A stretch of DNA of 64,000 nt from an uncultured Sulfitobacter sp. (GCF_947502895.1 NZ_CANNBM010000001.1:1488001-1552000); one strand, 5' to 3'. Positions 16,851 through 26,262 are shown, counted from the stretch's first letter. Notes: generated by a model from the letters alone, not told the origin. Program-made: numbers and translations.

Positions 16851-18002
16851 TTAGCGCGGCTGCGGTGTCTCGGCGCGGTTATAGGCCTGCCAGTCGGACA
16901 CCTCGGGGTAATACATGCTGCGCCATTTGCGCACGCGCGGGTTCATCACACGGCGCCACAGCGGCGGCATCATCGCCAGCATTGTCATCAGCGGATAACC
17001 GAATGGCAGTTGCGGTGCTTCGTCTGGGCCATAGTTCTGCAACACGGCAAAACGGCGATCGGGTTTGTAATGGTGATCGGAATGGCGCTGCAAATTAATC
17101 AGCAGCCAATTCGATGCCTTATGCGCGGCATTCCAGCTGTGGTGCGGGCGAACATGTTCGTATTTTCCGTCGCCCAGATGTTTGCGTGTCAGGCCGTAGT
17201 GTTCGATGTAGTTGACCAGCTCCAGCTGCCAGATCGCAACACCTGCCTGCACCAGAAACAGCCCGACACCGGCCCAACCGCCCAGTAAAAACGCCAGCAC
17301 AAAGCAGCTGAGCTGCAGCGCCCAATAGCGCCAGAAGGGATTGCTGCGGTCGCTCCACGGCAGGTTTTTGCGGGCCAGCATCGCCTTTTCAGCGCCAAAG
17401 GCACTGACCAGACTTTGCCGCAGAACCCGAGGGTAGTAGCGGTGGAATCCTTCGTTATAGCGCGCGGTCACGGGGTCGCGCGGTGTAGCGACATAGCGGT
17501 GATGCACCAGCAGATGCTCGGACCGGAAATGGGAATAAAGAACCATTGCCAGCAAGATATCGGCCATCCAACGTTCGACCTTGTCCTTTTGATGCATCAG
17601 TTCATGGGAATAGTTGATGCCCACTGTGCCTGTAATCACCCCGGCGCCAAAGAACACGGCAATCCGCTCAAACGTGCTTAGATGGTCGGCTTGCGGGACG
17701 TACCATAACAGACCCAGCAGCATCGCGCCCTGCACGGGCGCCCAAATGATCGTGATCATCTTGTACCAGTACATATCATCGTCTGTGGCAGACAAATCGG
17801 CATTTTCCGTGTTAAGCCCGATTGCGGCGTCCAGCGCCGAGAACAGATACCACGTCGCGGCAGGTACAATCACCAACGTCCAGCCGCCATAAAACGCCGA
17901 GATCCATATCAGCGGCACCAGCGCCAGTGATAGCCAGAAAGGCAAGGCGCGGCTGAGCTTGGACAGCTCGGAGGGCGGAATGGGTTGGGCGGTATCTGTC
18001 AT
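16851..18002 (-). CDS. alkB: Alkane 1-monooxygenase (AlkB family)
   Basis: A 383-residue integral membrane di-iron hydroxylase that oxidises the terminal methyl of medium-chain alkanes, or of similar substrates. The histidine boxes are visible: H133-E-L-M-H137, H163-LLV-H167-H168, and LQRH307-SD-H310-H311; the AlkB signature NYIEHYG is at 264-270. About six hydrophobic helices flank them. Rubredoxin and its reductase, needed for electron supply, are not in the window. It sits between mutY and an orphan receiver, not in a hydrocarbon cluster, so the physiological substrate is uncertain. Confidence 0.88.
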   Translation of the reverse strand: MTDTAQPIPPSELSKLSRALPFWLSLALVPLIWISAFYGGWTLVIVPAATWYLFSALDAAIGLNTENADLSATDDDMYWYKMITIIWAPVQGAMLLGLLWYVPQADHLSTFERIAVFFGAGVITGTVGINYSHELMHQKDKVERWMADILLAMVLYSHFRSEHLLVHHRYVATPRDPVTARYNEGFHRYYPRVLRQSLVSAFGAEKAMLARKNLPWSDRSNPFWRYWALQLSCFVLAFLLGGWAGVGLFLVQAGVAIWQLELVNYIEHYGLTRKHLGDGKYEHVRPHHSWNAAHKASNWLLINLQRHSDHHYKPDRRFAVLQNYGPDEAPQLPFGYPLMTMLAMMPPLWRRVMNPRVRKWRSMYYPEVSDWQAYNRAETPQPR

Positions 18003-18033
18003 GGGTTGGAACCTGTTTGTCGCTGTGCAGATA

Positions 18034-19113
18034 TTATAGCAGAGACCCGCCTTGTGTCATACGTGGCGTTACGTCCTGCGCGTTCAAATCATAGGCCTTG
18101 CGCATGACAGTTGGCAAATCGGACGGGCTGAATGCAGCTAGCGGTTTGAATTCACCCTGATCGGGCTGCGCGTTCTGTGGAAGTCGGGCCACCATCACCC
18201 GCAGAATGAGATGGAAATGTGTGAAAGTATGGCGCACCTCGCCTTCCAAAGCGCGCCAGTCGCCTTGGATGGGGGGGGTGCTGTCGGGGTGCGGAAGGGC
18301 AGTATCAACCCAATCCGATCCAGGCCAGCCGAGCATACCGCCCAACAGTCCTTTTTCAGGGCGGGTCTCCAGCAGCCACGCACCATCCTCACGCCGCCCC
18401 AGATAGACGGTGCCATGGCGGATGGGCTTGGCCTTTTTCGGTGTCTTTTTAGGCAGGTCCGCTGCGGTGCCAGCTGCGCGTGCAGCACAGGGATCACGCC
18501 ATGGACAGATGCCGCAAGCAGGCGATTTCGGCGTGCAAATCGTGGCGCCCAGATCCATCACGGCTTGGGCATAATCGCCGGGGCGTTTTTGCGGGGTCAG
18601 CGCCTTTGCCTCTGCTATCAATTCTGGTTTCGCCTCTGGTAGCGGTGTGTGGATATTGTGCAAACGGGCCATCACACGCTCGACGTTTCCGTCCAGAACA
18701 GCATGTGGCAGATCAAACGCGATCGAAGAGACAGCCGCCGCCGTATATGGCCCGATCCCCGGCAGCTTGAGCAGGGTATCGTGATTTGCGGGAAAGGTGC
18801 CTGCGTGATCGGCTACAACAGCGCGGGCGCATTTCAGCAGGTTGCGGGCGCGCGCGTAATATCCAAGACCCGCCCATTCGGCCATGACATCAGCATCTTC
18901 CGCCGCCGCCAGCGCAGCAACAGTCGGCCAACGTGTGATGAATCGCCTGAAATAGTCTTTCACCGTCGCGACAGTCGTCTGTTGCAACATGATCTCGCTC
19001 ATCCAGATGGCGTAAGGGTCGGGCATCACCCCCGCGGCGCGGTCACGCGGCGATACACGCCACGGCATCTCGCGGGCGTTTGCATCGTACCAATCCAGCA
19101 AGGTTACAGACAT
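18034..19113 (-). CDS. mutY: A/G-specific adenine DNA glycosylase
   Basis: A 359-residue base-excision repair enzyme that removes adenine paired with 8-oxoguanine. It has the helix-hairpin-helix and GPD motif (LPGIGPYTAAAV to AVLDGNVERV), the catalytic Glu in SEIMLQQT, the four-cysteine iron-sulfur loop (CTPKSPACGICPWRDPC) and a C-terminal NUDIX-like domain for 8-oxoG recognition. I start at the ATG at 19113 (MSVTLLDWYD); a GTG at 19131 is possible. Divergent from dciA. Confidence 0.95.
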   Translation of the reverse strand: MSVTLLDWYDANAREMPWRVSPRDRAAGVMPDPYAIWMSEIMLQQTTVATVKDYFRRFITRWPTVAALAAAEDADVMAEWAGLGYYARARNLLKCARAVVADHAGTFPANHDTLLKLPGIGPYTAAAVSSIAFDLPHAVLDGNVERVMARLHNIHTPLPEAKPELIAEAKALTPQKRPGDYAQAVMDLGATICTPKSPACGICPWRDPCAARAAGTAADLPKKTPKKAKPIRHGTVYLGRREDGAWLLETRPEKGLLGGMLGWPGSDWVDTALPHPDSTPPIQGDWRALEGEVRHTFTHFHLILRVMVARLPQNAQPDQGEFKPLAAFSPSDLPTVMRKAYDLNAQDVTPRMTQGGSLL

Positions 19114-19211
19114 GTTATCATTGTCACGCACTGTTTATGAACCAATCCCTATTTGTCATAGTGGCAGGGGCGCATGGTTGCGCTATGATGCCATGTACTC
19201 CACATAGCGCG

Positions 19212-19228
19212 GGCACCTTTCGGGTGCC
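19212..19228 (+). other. Hairpin in dciA leader
   Basis: GGCACC at 19212-19217 pairs with GGTGCC at 19223-19228 around five bases, 25 bp before the dciA ATG. There is no T-tract, so it is a leader hairpin rather than a terminator. Confidence 0.35.
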
Positions 19229-19252
19229 ACCGCCCTGACACAGAAAGCCGTT

Positions 19253-19759
19253 ATGCCGCCCCGCCGCACCACAACCAAAGGATTTGCCCGAACGGCCAGC
19301 TTGCTCACCGGCAAGATTCGCAAGGCGTCCGAAAGCCGTGGTTTTGCGCAGTCCCGTCTGCTGACCAACTGGGCTGAAGTGGTGGGTGATGATGCCGCAG
19401 CTATATCACGGCCGGTTGAGGTTTCCTACGGACGCGGTGGCATGGGAGCAACTTTGACCTTGCTGACGACAGGGGCCAATGCACCCGTGCTTGAGATGCA
19501 AAAAGAACAGCTGCGTGCGCGGGTCAATGCCGTCTACGGCTATAATGCCATCGCGCGGGTGCGGGTGACGCAAACAGCAGCGACCGGATTTGCCGAAGGG
19601 CGCGTGGCGTTTGAACATGCGCCCAAGAAAACCACTGCTGCCCCAGATCCTGCCCTGCAAGCGAAAGCAGCGGAAAAGGCGGCGCAGATCGGCGATGACG
19701 GTCTGCGCGATGCGCTGGCACGACTCGGCGAGAACATATTGAAAAAGCAAAATAGCTAG
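19253..19759 (+). CDS. dciA: DciA-like DUF721 protein
   Basis: A 168-residue protein of the DUF721 family. DciA loads the replicative helicase DnaB in bacteria lacking DnaC. The KH-like N-terminal domain (residues about 10-105, with LLTNWAEVVG and the strands around LTLLTTGANA) is followed by a low-complexity Ala/Lys-rich tail, the usual arrangement. It is divergent from mutY and 50 bp before the DsbA-like gene. Role is from the family; this copy has not been tested. Confidence 0.8.
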   Translation: MPPRRTTTKGFARTASLLTGKIRKASESRGFAQSRLLTNWAEVVGDDAAAISRPVEVSYGRGGMGATLTLLTTGANAPVLEMQKEQLRARVNAVYGYNAIARVRVTQTAATGFAEGRVAFEHAPKKTTAAPDPALQAKAAEKAAQIGDDGLRDALARLGENILKKQNS

Positions 19760-19809
19760 GCATGCGCGTTGTATGCTAAACAAGATTCACTGATCGAAGG
19801 ACACAGACG

Positions 19810-20493
19810 ATGAACCGCAGAAATATCCTCCTTGGCGCCTTTGCCGCCCTTGGCCTTGGCAGCTGGTACATGACCAGCAACCGCAGCGCGACAACAGTTG
19901 CCTTCCCCGACGCAGCCCTGCCGGGTGCCGCCAATGCGCAAGGCACAAGCGGTGATGTAGACACCTCCGCAATCCCTGACATGATCGCGGGCAATGCGGA
20001 CGCCACCGTAGAGATTATCGAATACGCCTCTTTCACCTGCCCGCATTGCGCGACCTTCCACCAAGGCCCGTACAAGCAACTGAAAACCGATTACATTGAC
20101 ACGGGGAAGGTCAAATTCGTCTACCGCGAAGTCTACTTTGACCGCTTCGGCCTTTGGGCTTCTCAGGTGGCGCGCTGTGGCGGGAAGGACAAATTCTTTG
20201 GCATGGCCGACCTGATCTATGCCAACCAAGCTCAATGGACCCGCGCAGGTGACCCCGCCGCCATCGTGGAAGAACTGCGTAAAATTGGCCGTTTGGCAGG
20301 ACTGGACAACGAGACAATCGAAGCCTGCCTGCAAGACAGCGACAACCAGCAGGCACTGGTGGCGTGGTACAAGGAAAACGCCGAAGCCGACGGCATCGAC
20401 AGCACGCCCAGCTTTGTCATCAACGGTAAAAAATACTCCAACATGAGCTATGCCGAGATGAAGGAAATCATCGAAGACGCATTGGCAGGCTGA
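19810..20493 (+). CDS. DsbA-like thiol:disulfide oxidoreductase
   Basis: A 227-residue exported thioredoxin-fold protein. The N-terminus NRRNILLGAFAALGLG is an RR-type signal or anchor. The active site is C77-P-H-C80, as in DsbA, and the cis-proline is in STPSFVING. The helical insert between them (about 120-190) matches the DsbA/BdbD group. It likely oxidises cysteines of exported proteins. Its stop overlaps the CoA-transferase start by one base (TGATG), although the two functions are not obviously linked. Confidence 0.88.
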   Translation: MNRRNILLGAFAALGLGSWYMTSNRSATTVAFPDAALPGAANAQGTSGDVDTSAIPDMIAGNADATVEIIEYASFTCPHCATFHQGPYKQLKTDYIDTGKVKFVYREVYFDRFGLWASQVARCGGKDKFFGMADLIYANQAQWTRAGDPAAIVEELRKIGRLAGLDNETIEACLQDSDNQQALVAWYKENAEADGIDSTPSFVINGKKYSNMSYAEMKEIIEDALAG

Positions 20494-21605
20494 TGGCAGC
20501 GCCTCTTACCGGATTGAAAGTAATCGAATTGGCCCGCGTTCTGGCGGGTCCTTGGGCTGGCCAGACCCTGTCTGATCTGGGCGCTGAAGTAATCAAGGTC
20601 GAAAGCCCCGCTGGCGATGATACGCGCCAGTGGGGTCCACCTTTTGTGCAGCGGGATGATGACAAATCGGCCTCTTACTTCCACTCGGCCAATCGCGGCA
20701 AAGCATCTGTGATCGTCGATCTACGCACACCCGAAGGGCAGCAAAAGATGCACGCCCTGTTGGAAGATGCCGATATCCTGATCGAGAATTTCAAAACGGG
20801 TGGGCTTGCCAAATACGGGATGGACTATGAAACGCTCAAGGCGCGCTTCCCCGGACTGATCTATTGCTCGATCACCGGTTTTGGCCAGACAGGTCCATAT
20901 GCGCACCGCGCTGGGTATGATTTTATTATTCAGGGTATTTCGGGCCTGATGTCCATCACCGGAGAGCCTGACCGCCAGCCGCAAAAACACGGCATGGCAA
21001 TTACGGATATCTTTACAGGCATTTATTCCACCACAGCGATCCTCGCCGCGGTTTACCAGCGCAATACAACAGGTGTAGGCCAGCATATTGATATGGCATT
21101 GTTGGATTGTGCGGTTGCGATCACAGGTAATCAGGCGATGAATTACCTGACAACGGGCAATGCGCCCACACGTCTGGGCAACGCCCATCCCAACCTTACG
21201 CCATATGAAGTGTTCGAGACCTCTGATGGTCATTTGATCATCGCCACAGGCAACGACGGGCAGTTCCAGCGCCTCTGCACCCTGCTGGCGCTGGATGACA
21301 TGGCGCATGATGCCGACTATGCCAGCAATGCAGACCGCGTTGCCAACCGCTCCGCGATGAACGCACGGCTGGAGGGGGCCACCCGCCTTCATACCCGCGA
21401 TGCCCTTTTGCAATTGTGCGAAGACCACAATGTTCCCGCAGGGCCGATCAACACGATGGAAGACACGTTCAACGACCCTCAGGTGATTGCGCGTGGCATG
21501 CAGATCGAAATTGATGGTGTGCCGGGTATCAACTCACCCTTCAAGTTTTCCGGAGCGGAGCTGTCGCTCAAACGACCTGCGCCAAAACTGGGCGAGGATG
21601 ACTAG
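20493..21605 (+). CDS. CaiB/BaiF family CoA transferase
   Basis: A 370-residue class III CoA transferase, which moves CoA between carboxylic acids through acyl-aspartyl intermediates. The catalytic aspartate is D172 in MAITDIFTG, in the expected position for formyl-CoA transferase relatives. The N-terminal LTGLKVIELARVLAGPW signature is intact. Substrate is unknown; related roseobacter proteins act on oxalate, carnitine, succinate or itaconate-type acids. It starts on the last base of the DsbA-like gene, and its end overlaps the convergent lpxK gene by 4 bp. Confidence 0.9.
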   Translation: MAAPLTGLKVIELARVLAGPWAGQTLSDLGAEVIKVESPAGDDTRQWGPPFVQRDDDKSASYFHSANRGKASVIVDLRTPEGQQKMHALLEDADILIENFKTGGLAKYGMDYETLKARFPGLIYCSITGFGQTGPYAHRAGYDFIIQGISGLMSITGEPDRQPQKHGMAITDIFTGIYSTTAILAAVYQRNTTGVGQHIDMALLDCAVAITGNQAMNYLTTGNAPTRLGNAHPNLTPYEVFETSDGHLIIATGNDGQFQRLCTLLALDDMAHDADYASNADRVANRSAMNARLEGATRLHTRDALLQLCEDHNVPAGPINTMEDTFNDPQVIARGMQIEIDGVPGINSPFKFSGAELSLKRPAPKLGEDD

Positions 21606-22603
21606 GGCTTAGCGGCCTCCGTGGCAATCCTGTCCAGCGCGTCCCATAGCGCGTTCTGATCGGATAGCCTGAGCCTGACAGGCAATGTGATGACCTTGCT
21701 GCGGAACGCTGCCGGGAGGCGAACAGCATCTTTTTCCGTTGTCACCAGTTGCGCACCTTGCGCGCGGGCGTCCGCCTCCAACCGTCCCAACAGCGCAGAG
21801 GTCAGCGGCTGATGATCCTCCAGCGGTTCTGCATGAACCAGCGTGGCACCTAGACCGCGCAGTGTAGCGAAAAACTTTTCAGGGTGACCAATGCCCGCAA
21901 AGGCAAGCAGAGGCGTGTCTGTCCAGTCCATACCAGTTTGCAGCGGAGTCAGTGCCGCTTGAACATGGGAGGGCGTGTTGGCTGAAATCCCCGATTTAAA
22001 CTGCTCTTGCGCAGAGGCGTCACCGATAGACAGTAGCAGATCAGCCCGTGCCAACCCTATATTTGCGGGTTCGCGCAGCGGTCCTGCGGGTAGGCATAAA
22101 CCATTACCAAACCCTTTTTGTGCATCTACAACGACGATGCTCAGATCATAGTGCAGTGCGGGGTTCTGGAAACCGTCATCCAGCACGATCACCTTTGCGC
22201 CTGCTTCTTGCGCGGCCATCGCGCCTGCGGCGCGGTCACGTGCAACCCAGACTTCTGCAAAGGCGGCCAACAGCAATGGCTCGTCGCCGACTTGTGCCGC
22301 AGTGTGGCGCGCAGGGTCTACGCGCACGGGGCCTTCCAACGTGCCGCCATAGCCGCGCGACACGATATGCGGCTCAAGGTACATGTCGCGAAGCCTCTCG
22401 ACCACTGCAATCACCGTGGGCGTTTTGCCGGTGCCACCTGCGTTAATATTGCCCACGCAAATCACCGGCACATTCATCTTTTGCCGTGTGCCTTGTGCCA
22501 GCCTGCGCGCTGTCGCACGGGCATAAACCGCGCCAAGCGGCTGTAATAGTCTTGCGCGCAAGCCAGGCCGCGTGGTGTGCCAGAAGGCAGGCGCGCGCAT
22601 CAT
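21602..22603 (-). CDS. lpxK: Tetraacyldisaccharide 4'-kinase
   Basis: A 333-residue membrane-associated kinase that phosphorylates the 4' position of the lipid A disaccharide. The P-loop GNINAGGTGKT begins at residue 51, and the conserved VLDDGFQN segment is present at about 146-153. It is coupled by an ATGA overlap to the preceding Kdo transferase-like gene, placing lipid A phosphorylation and Kdo addition in one unit. Confidence 0.95.
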   Translation of the reverse strand: MMRAPAFWHTTRPGLRARLLQPLGAVYARATARRLAQGTRQKMNVPVICVGNINAGGTGKTPTVIAVVERLRDMYLEPHIVSRGYGGTLEGPVRVDPARHTAAQVGDEPLLLAAFAEVWVARDRAAGAMAAQEAGAKVIVLDDGFQNPALHYDLSIVVVDAQKGFGNGLCLPAGPLREPANIGLARADLLLSIGDASAQEQFKSGISANTPSHVQAALTPLQTGMDWTDTPLLAFAGIGHPEKFFATLRGLGATLVHAEPLEDHQPLTSALLGRLEADARAQGAQLVTTEKDAVRLPAAFRSKVITLPVRLRLSDQNALWDALDRIATEAAKP

Positions 22604-23826
22604 TCAACTCCTTGCTGGGTGTCGAGCATATCCTGCACCAGATCAGTAATCCGGTCCATCAGCACTGCGCCTTCGCTAACCACTTCCCAACCCGCATGAG
22701 CCATGATGGCGGCCTGATCGGGTGCAACCAGCCGCGAGACGGCCATGCCCAAGGCGGCACTGTCGTTGATGATCCGCGCAGCACCCGCCGAGGCAAGGCG
22801 CGAATAGCTTTGCAGATACCGCCCGACGCGCGGGCCGTACAGAACGGCAGAGCCGAGGGCCGCTGCCTCTAGCGGGTCAACGCCGCCGCGCCCCGCAACC
22901 AGTGAGCCACCCAAAAACGAGACAGGCGCCATGCGATAGAACAGTCCGATATCATGAGGGTCTTCGCTGATCAGAACTTGAGTTGTTTCATCAGGATACT
23001 GACCTTCATCCCACTGAAGCACGCGAAATTCCTGCGCGCGGATTTGGGCATATGCATCTTGTGGGTCCAGCGCACCAGCGGGCCGCAACACCAGCAACAA
23101 GCGGTGGGACAGGCGCAGGGCCTGTCGGTGGGCGGCGAGCACAGTTTGCAATTCTTCTGGTTGTACACCGTTGGCAAACCATATCGCACGCCCGATACAC
23201 GTGGCTGCCAGATCAGCCAGATCGGTTTCGTTACAGGCCAATGCCTGTCCCCCTGCTTGCAACGGCGCAGTGATTTCCGTTTCCCCGTGGCCCAGCCCCA
23301 GTTGGGACAGCCGCCGCGCTGCTGCGGGGTTGCGGGCCATGACGGCGCTGAACAAAGGCAGTAGATTGCGCGCCACATCGGGGAGCCAGCGGTCCCTGCG
23401 GCCATCAAACCCTGCTGCATCCGCATTGATCAAAAACATCGGACAGTTCCGTGCTGATGCCGACAGTAGCAGATTTGGTCGCAGTCTGCCCCATGTCCAG
23501 ACGCAGCAATCTGGCGCCCAGTGATCCAGAAATGTCTCGACGCTGGCGGGATGCTCGTCGCAGACCTCCGTCAGAATGATATGCGCTGGCGGCGTGGAGT
23601 CTGTCATGCTGCGCGGAAGGTCGGCCATTGTAATCAGCACATTCAGTCCGGGCCTGCTGGCGATCTGGCGCATCGCCAGATCCTGTACAGCGAGATAACC
23701 GTCAGGCTCGCCACAATGTATCCACAAAAGCTCGCCTTCGGGGCGCGGGATATTGAGGGGCGGCATCCGCCCCTCGCCGCGCCCCGCAATCGCACGGTAC
23801 GCCGTCAGGCCCAAAGAGCGGGCCAC
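22600..23826 (-). CDS. Divergent Kdo transferase-like glycosyltransferase (WaaA family)
   Basis: A 408-residue GT-B glycosyltransferase related to WaaA, which adds Kdo to lipid A. The C-terminal domain keeps the family features (FLGGSL, then PLEAAALGSAVLYGP). The N-terminal motif that is HAASVGE in typical WaaA reads HCGEPDG here, so an ungapped alignment puts Gly at the catalytic Glu position. I recall similar divergent versions in other Rhodobacteraceae. It starts at a GTG and is coupled to lpxK. It may be a true Kdo transferase with a shifted glutamate or have a different sugar specificity. Confidence 0.7.
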   Translation of the reverse strand: MARSLGLTAYRAIAGRGEGRMPPLNIPRPEGELLWIHCGEPDGYLAVQDLAMRQIASRPGLNVLITMADLPRSMTDSTPPAHIILTEVCDEHPASVETFLDHWAPDCCVWTWGRLRPNLLLSASARNCPMFLINADAAGFDGRRDRWLPDVARNLLPLFSAVMARNPAAARRLSQLGLGHGETEITAPLQAGGQALACNETDLADLAATCIGRAIWFANGVQPEELQTVLAAHRQALRLSHRLLLVLRPAGALDPQDAYAQIRAQEFRVLQWDEGQYPDETTQVLISEDPHDIGLFYRMAPVSFLGGSLVAGRGGVDPLEAAALGSAVLYGPRVGRYLQSYSRLASAGAARIINDSAALGMAVSRLVAPDQAAIMAHAGWEVVSEGAVLMDRITDLVQDMLDTQQGVE

Positions 23827-23834
23827 GGGCCGCC

Positions 23835-24083
23835 TTAACCCAGTTCTTCTGTGGGAGAAGCTGCTGTTGCTTCATCGCGCAAACGGTGCAGATGGGCGAT
23901 GAAATAGCGCATATGGGCATTGTCCACGGTGCGCTGCGCTTCGTTTTTCCACGCGTTATAGGCGGCTTCATACGTTGGAAAGATGCCAACAACATGAATG
24001 TCGTCCACGTTCTTGAAGGTGTTTTCGCTGGGTTTTACCAGCTCGCCACCAAAGACTAGGTGCAGGCGTTGGGTCATATTCAT
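23835..24083 (-). CDS. DUF4170 family protein
   Basis: An 82-residue cytoplasmic protein matching DUF4170, a small alphaproteobacterial family of unknown role. Typical features are HLVFGGEL near the start, the Trp-containing helix YEAAYNAWKNEAQ, and MRYFIAHLHRL near the end. I start at the ATG at 24083; an ATG two codons later has a better-spaced AAAGGA (nine bases), and the frame extends to 24104. It lies just upstream of the Kdo transferase-like gene and is probably in the same transcript. Confidence 0.75.
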   Translation of the reverse strand: MNMTQRLHLVFGGELVKPSENTFKNVDDIHVVGIFPTYEAAYNAWKNEAQRTVDNAHMRYFIAHLHRLRDEATAASPTEELG

Positions 24084-24152
24084 GGGTCCTTTGAGGTTGG
24101 TCATTGCGTGTTTGCACGGCGCGAGGTGGTGCCGTCAAGCAAACACATGACC

Positions 24153-24929
24153 TTATGCCAGCGCACCCATTACGGCAGTGTGAATAGCAGCACCTCCCGC
24201 AACAACTCCGTCGAGACGCGGATCGGGGTTATTGAACCGCAAGGCTTGTCCGCGCTGATCGGTAATGGTGCCGCCCGCCTCGGCAACAATCAACGCACCT
24301 GCGGCGATGTCCCACTCCCAACTGGGCCGCAGGGTTAGCATGGCGTCAAACCGCGCTTGCGCCACCAGCCCCAGACGGTAAGCCAGCGAGGGGCGATAGG
24401 CAGGTTTGAACGGCGGGCATGCGCCACTGCGCCAAACAGTACTGGCCATTGCGGGTTTTGCAGCAAGGATGGTGGCCTGTGCAAAGCTGTCGATTTGCGA
24501 GGCACCAATGGGGAAGCCGTTCAGAAATGCGCCCGAACCCAGAGCAGCCGTGTACAGCAGATTGCGAAGCGGCAGATAGACTACCGCTGCAGTAATCTTG
24601 CCATGTTCAGCTACAGCTATTGCATGCGCCCAAGTGTTGGCGCCTTCGGTGAAGCTGCGGGTGCCGTCTATGGGATCGACGATAAACACACGATCATGAC
24701 CCAGCCTGATCGTGCCGTCTTCGGTTTCTTCCGATAGCCAGCCATAGTCGGGACGCGCCAATAGCAATACCGATTGCAGCAGGTCATTCACGGCCAGATC
24801 AGCCTCTGTCACGGGGCCTGCACCGCCTGGCTTGTCCCAGCGTTTTGCTGACGCGCCGACATAGCTGGTCGCAACGCGGCCTGCCATGCGGACAGCATCA
24901 ATCAACAGGGGAAGATCAGTCGCCGGCAA
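24153..24929 (-). CDS. cysQ: 3'(2'),5'-bisphosphate nucleotidase, CysQ-like
   Basis: A 258-residue member of the inositol monophosphatase superfamily. Metal-binding motifs are E68 in LSEETEDG, DPIDGT at 85-90, and WEWDIAAG near 202-209. CysQ proteins hydrolyse PAP from sulfate assimilation; a role as a general inositol-type phosphatase cannot be excluded. The start appears to be a TTG at 24929, overlapping the pmbA end by 14 bp, as no ATG fits the conserved N-terminus. Confidence 0.8.
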   Translation of the reverse strand: MPATDLPLLIDAVRMAGRVATSYVGASAKRWDKPGGAGPVTEADLAVNDLLQSVLLLARPDYGWLSEETEDGTIRLGHDRVFIVDPIDGTRSFTEGANTWAHAIAVAEHGKITAAVVYLPLRNLLYTAALGSGAFLNGFPIGASQIDSFAQATILAAKPAMASTVWRSGACPPFKPAYRPSLAYRLGLVAQARFDAMLTLRPSWEWDIAAGALIVAEAGGTITDQRGQALRFNNPDPRLDGVVAGGAAIHTAVMGALA

Positions 24930-26262
24930 TGGTCATACCCGATACTAGTAGTGACGGCACAACGCGGCTGAGGTGTGTGCGTGCATCATTGGCAGGTACG
25001 ATTGCCAGCAGCATGTCGCGCAGATTACCCGCAATCGTGCATTCGTTCACCGCATGGGTGATCTCGCCGTTCTCCACCCACAGTCCCGCTGCCCCGCGCG
25101 AATAGTCGCCCGTGTTGGGGTTGATGGTCGATCCGATCATCGAAGTGACCAGCAGGCCGGTACCCATATCGCGGATCAGATCATCGCGGCTGGCTGTCCC
25201 TTGGGTCAGTGCCATGTTCCATGGGCTGGGCGAAGGGCCGGACCCCGTACCGCGCGCGGCATTCGCAGTAGAGGGCAGACCCAGTTGTCGACCCGTTGCC
25301 AGATCAAGCGTCCAACTTTGCAGTATACCGTTCTCCACCACCGCCCGCTTTGCAGTGGGCAGACCTTCAGCATCAAAAAGGCGGCTGCCTGTGATGCGGG
25401 GGCGGTGCGGATCTTCGATCAGCGATAGACCTTCTGGAAGCACCTGTGTTCCCATCGCATCGCGCAAAAAGGACGCGCCGCGCGTGATGGCGCTGCCATT
25501 AATCGCACTCAGCAGATGCCCGATCAGCGAGCTTGCGATGCGTTCATCAAACAAGACAGGATAGCTGCCTGTGGGCGGTTTGCGCGGGTTCATACGCAGC
25601 AAGGTGCGCTCTGCTGCGGTGCGTCCGATCTCTTCTGCGCTGCGTAGGTCGCGCTGGAAGATGCGGCTGTCACCGTCATAGTCGCGCTCCATTCCCGTGC
25701 CGGTGCCAGCAATGGCAATACAGCTCAGGCCACGATCGGTGCGGTGGGTTCCGCCCGCAAAGCCGTTGCTGGCGGCCAGATGTATCTCGCGCGCACCATA
25801 TCCTGCGCTTGCTGCATCTACTTGCTCGATGCCTGCTACATCCAGTGCAGCCGCCTCGGCGATCATGGCATCTTGTTGCAATGCTTCTGGGGCCGGTTCT
25901 TGTGACGGGTCGAACAGCTCCAGCGACGTGGCGTCGCTAACGGTGCTCAGCTGATCCGCATCCGCTAGGCCGGCATAAGGGTTTTCAGGTGCTTCACGCG
26001 CCATGGCCACCGCCCGTTCCGCCATGTCAGACAGGGTTCGCGCAGAAGTGTCAGAGGCGGAGACAATCGCCGTGCGCTGGCCGACGAATACCCGTAACCC
26101 GACATCGGTCCCTTCCTCGCGCTGGGCTTCTTCCATCGCGCCCGAGCGGACAGTCACTGAAAGTGATGTACCGCGCACAGCCATAGCATCTGCGTTATCT
26201 GCGCCTGCGGTCTTTGCCGCCTCCAGCATATGCGCTGTCAGCGCCTCAAGGGATTGGGTCAT
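24916..26262 (-). CDS. pmbA: TldE/PmbA family metallopeptidase subunit
   Basis: A 448-residue TldD/PmbA family protein. In E. coli TldD and TldE (PmbA) form a heterodimer that degrades unfolded or leader peptides, and TldE lacks the metal ligands. The PmbA-type pattern is seen in LRVFVGQRTAIVSASD and in the C-terminal ENGEITHAVNECTIAGNL. The start at 26262 is set by CAGGAG upstream; the frame to 26361 runs into the preceding terminator. No tldD is in the window. It overlaps cysQ by 14 bp. Confidence 0.88.
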   Translation of the reverse strand: MTQSLEALTAHMLEAAKTAGADNADAMAVRGTSLSVTVRSGAMEEAQREEGTDVGLRVFVGQRTAIVSASDTSARTLSDMAERAVAMAREAPENPYAGLADADQLSTVSDATSLELFDPSQEPAPEALQQDAMIAEAAALDVAGIEQVDAASAGYGAREIHLAASNGFAGGTHRTDRGLSCIAIAGTGTGMERDYDGDSRIFQRDLRSAEEIGRTAAERTLLRMNPRKPPTGSYPVLFDERIASSLIGHLLSAINGSAITRGASFLRDAMGTQVLPEGLSLIEDPHRPRITGSRLFDAEGLPTAKRAVVENGILQSWTLDLATGRQLGLPSTANAARGTGSGPSPSPWNMALTQGTASRDDLIRDMGTGLLVTSMIGSTINPNTGDYSRGAAGLWVENGEITHAVNECTIAGNLRDMLLAIVPANDARTHLSRVVPSLLVSGMTIAGD

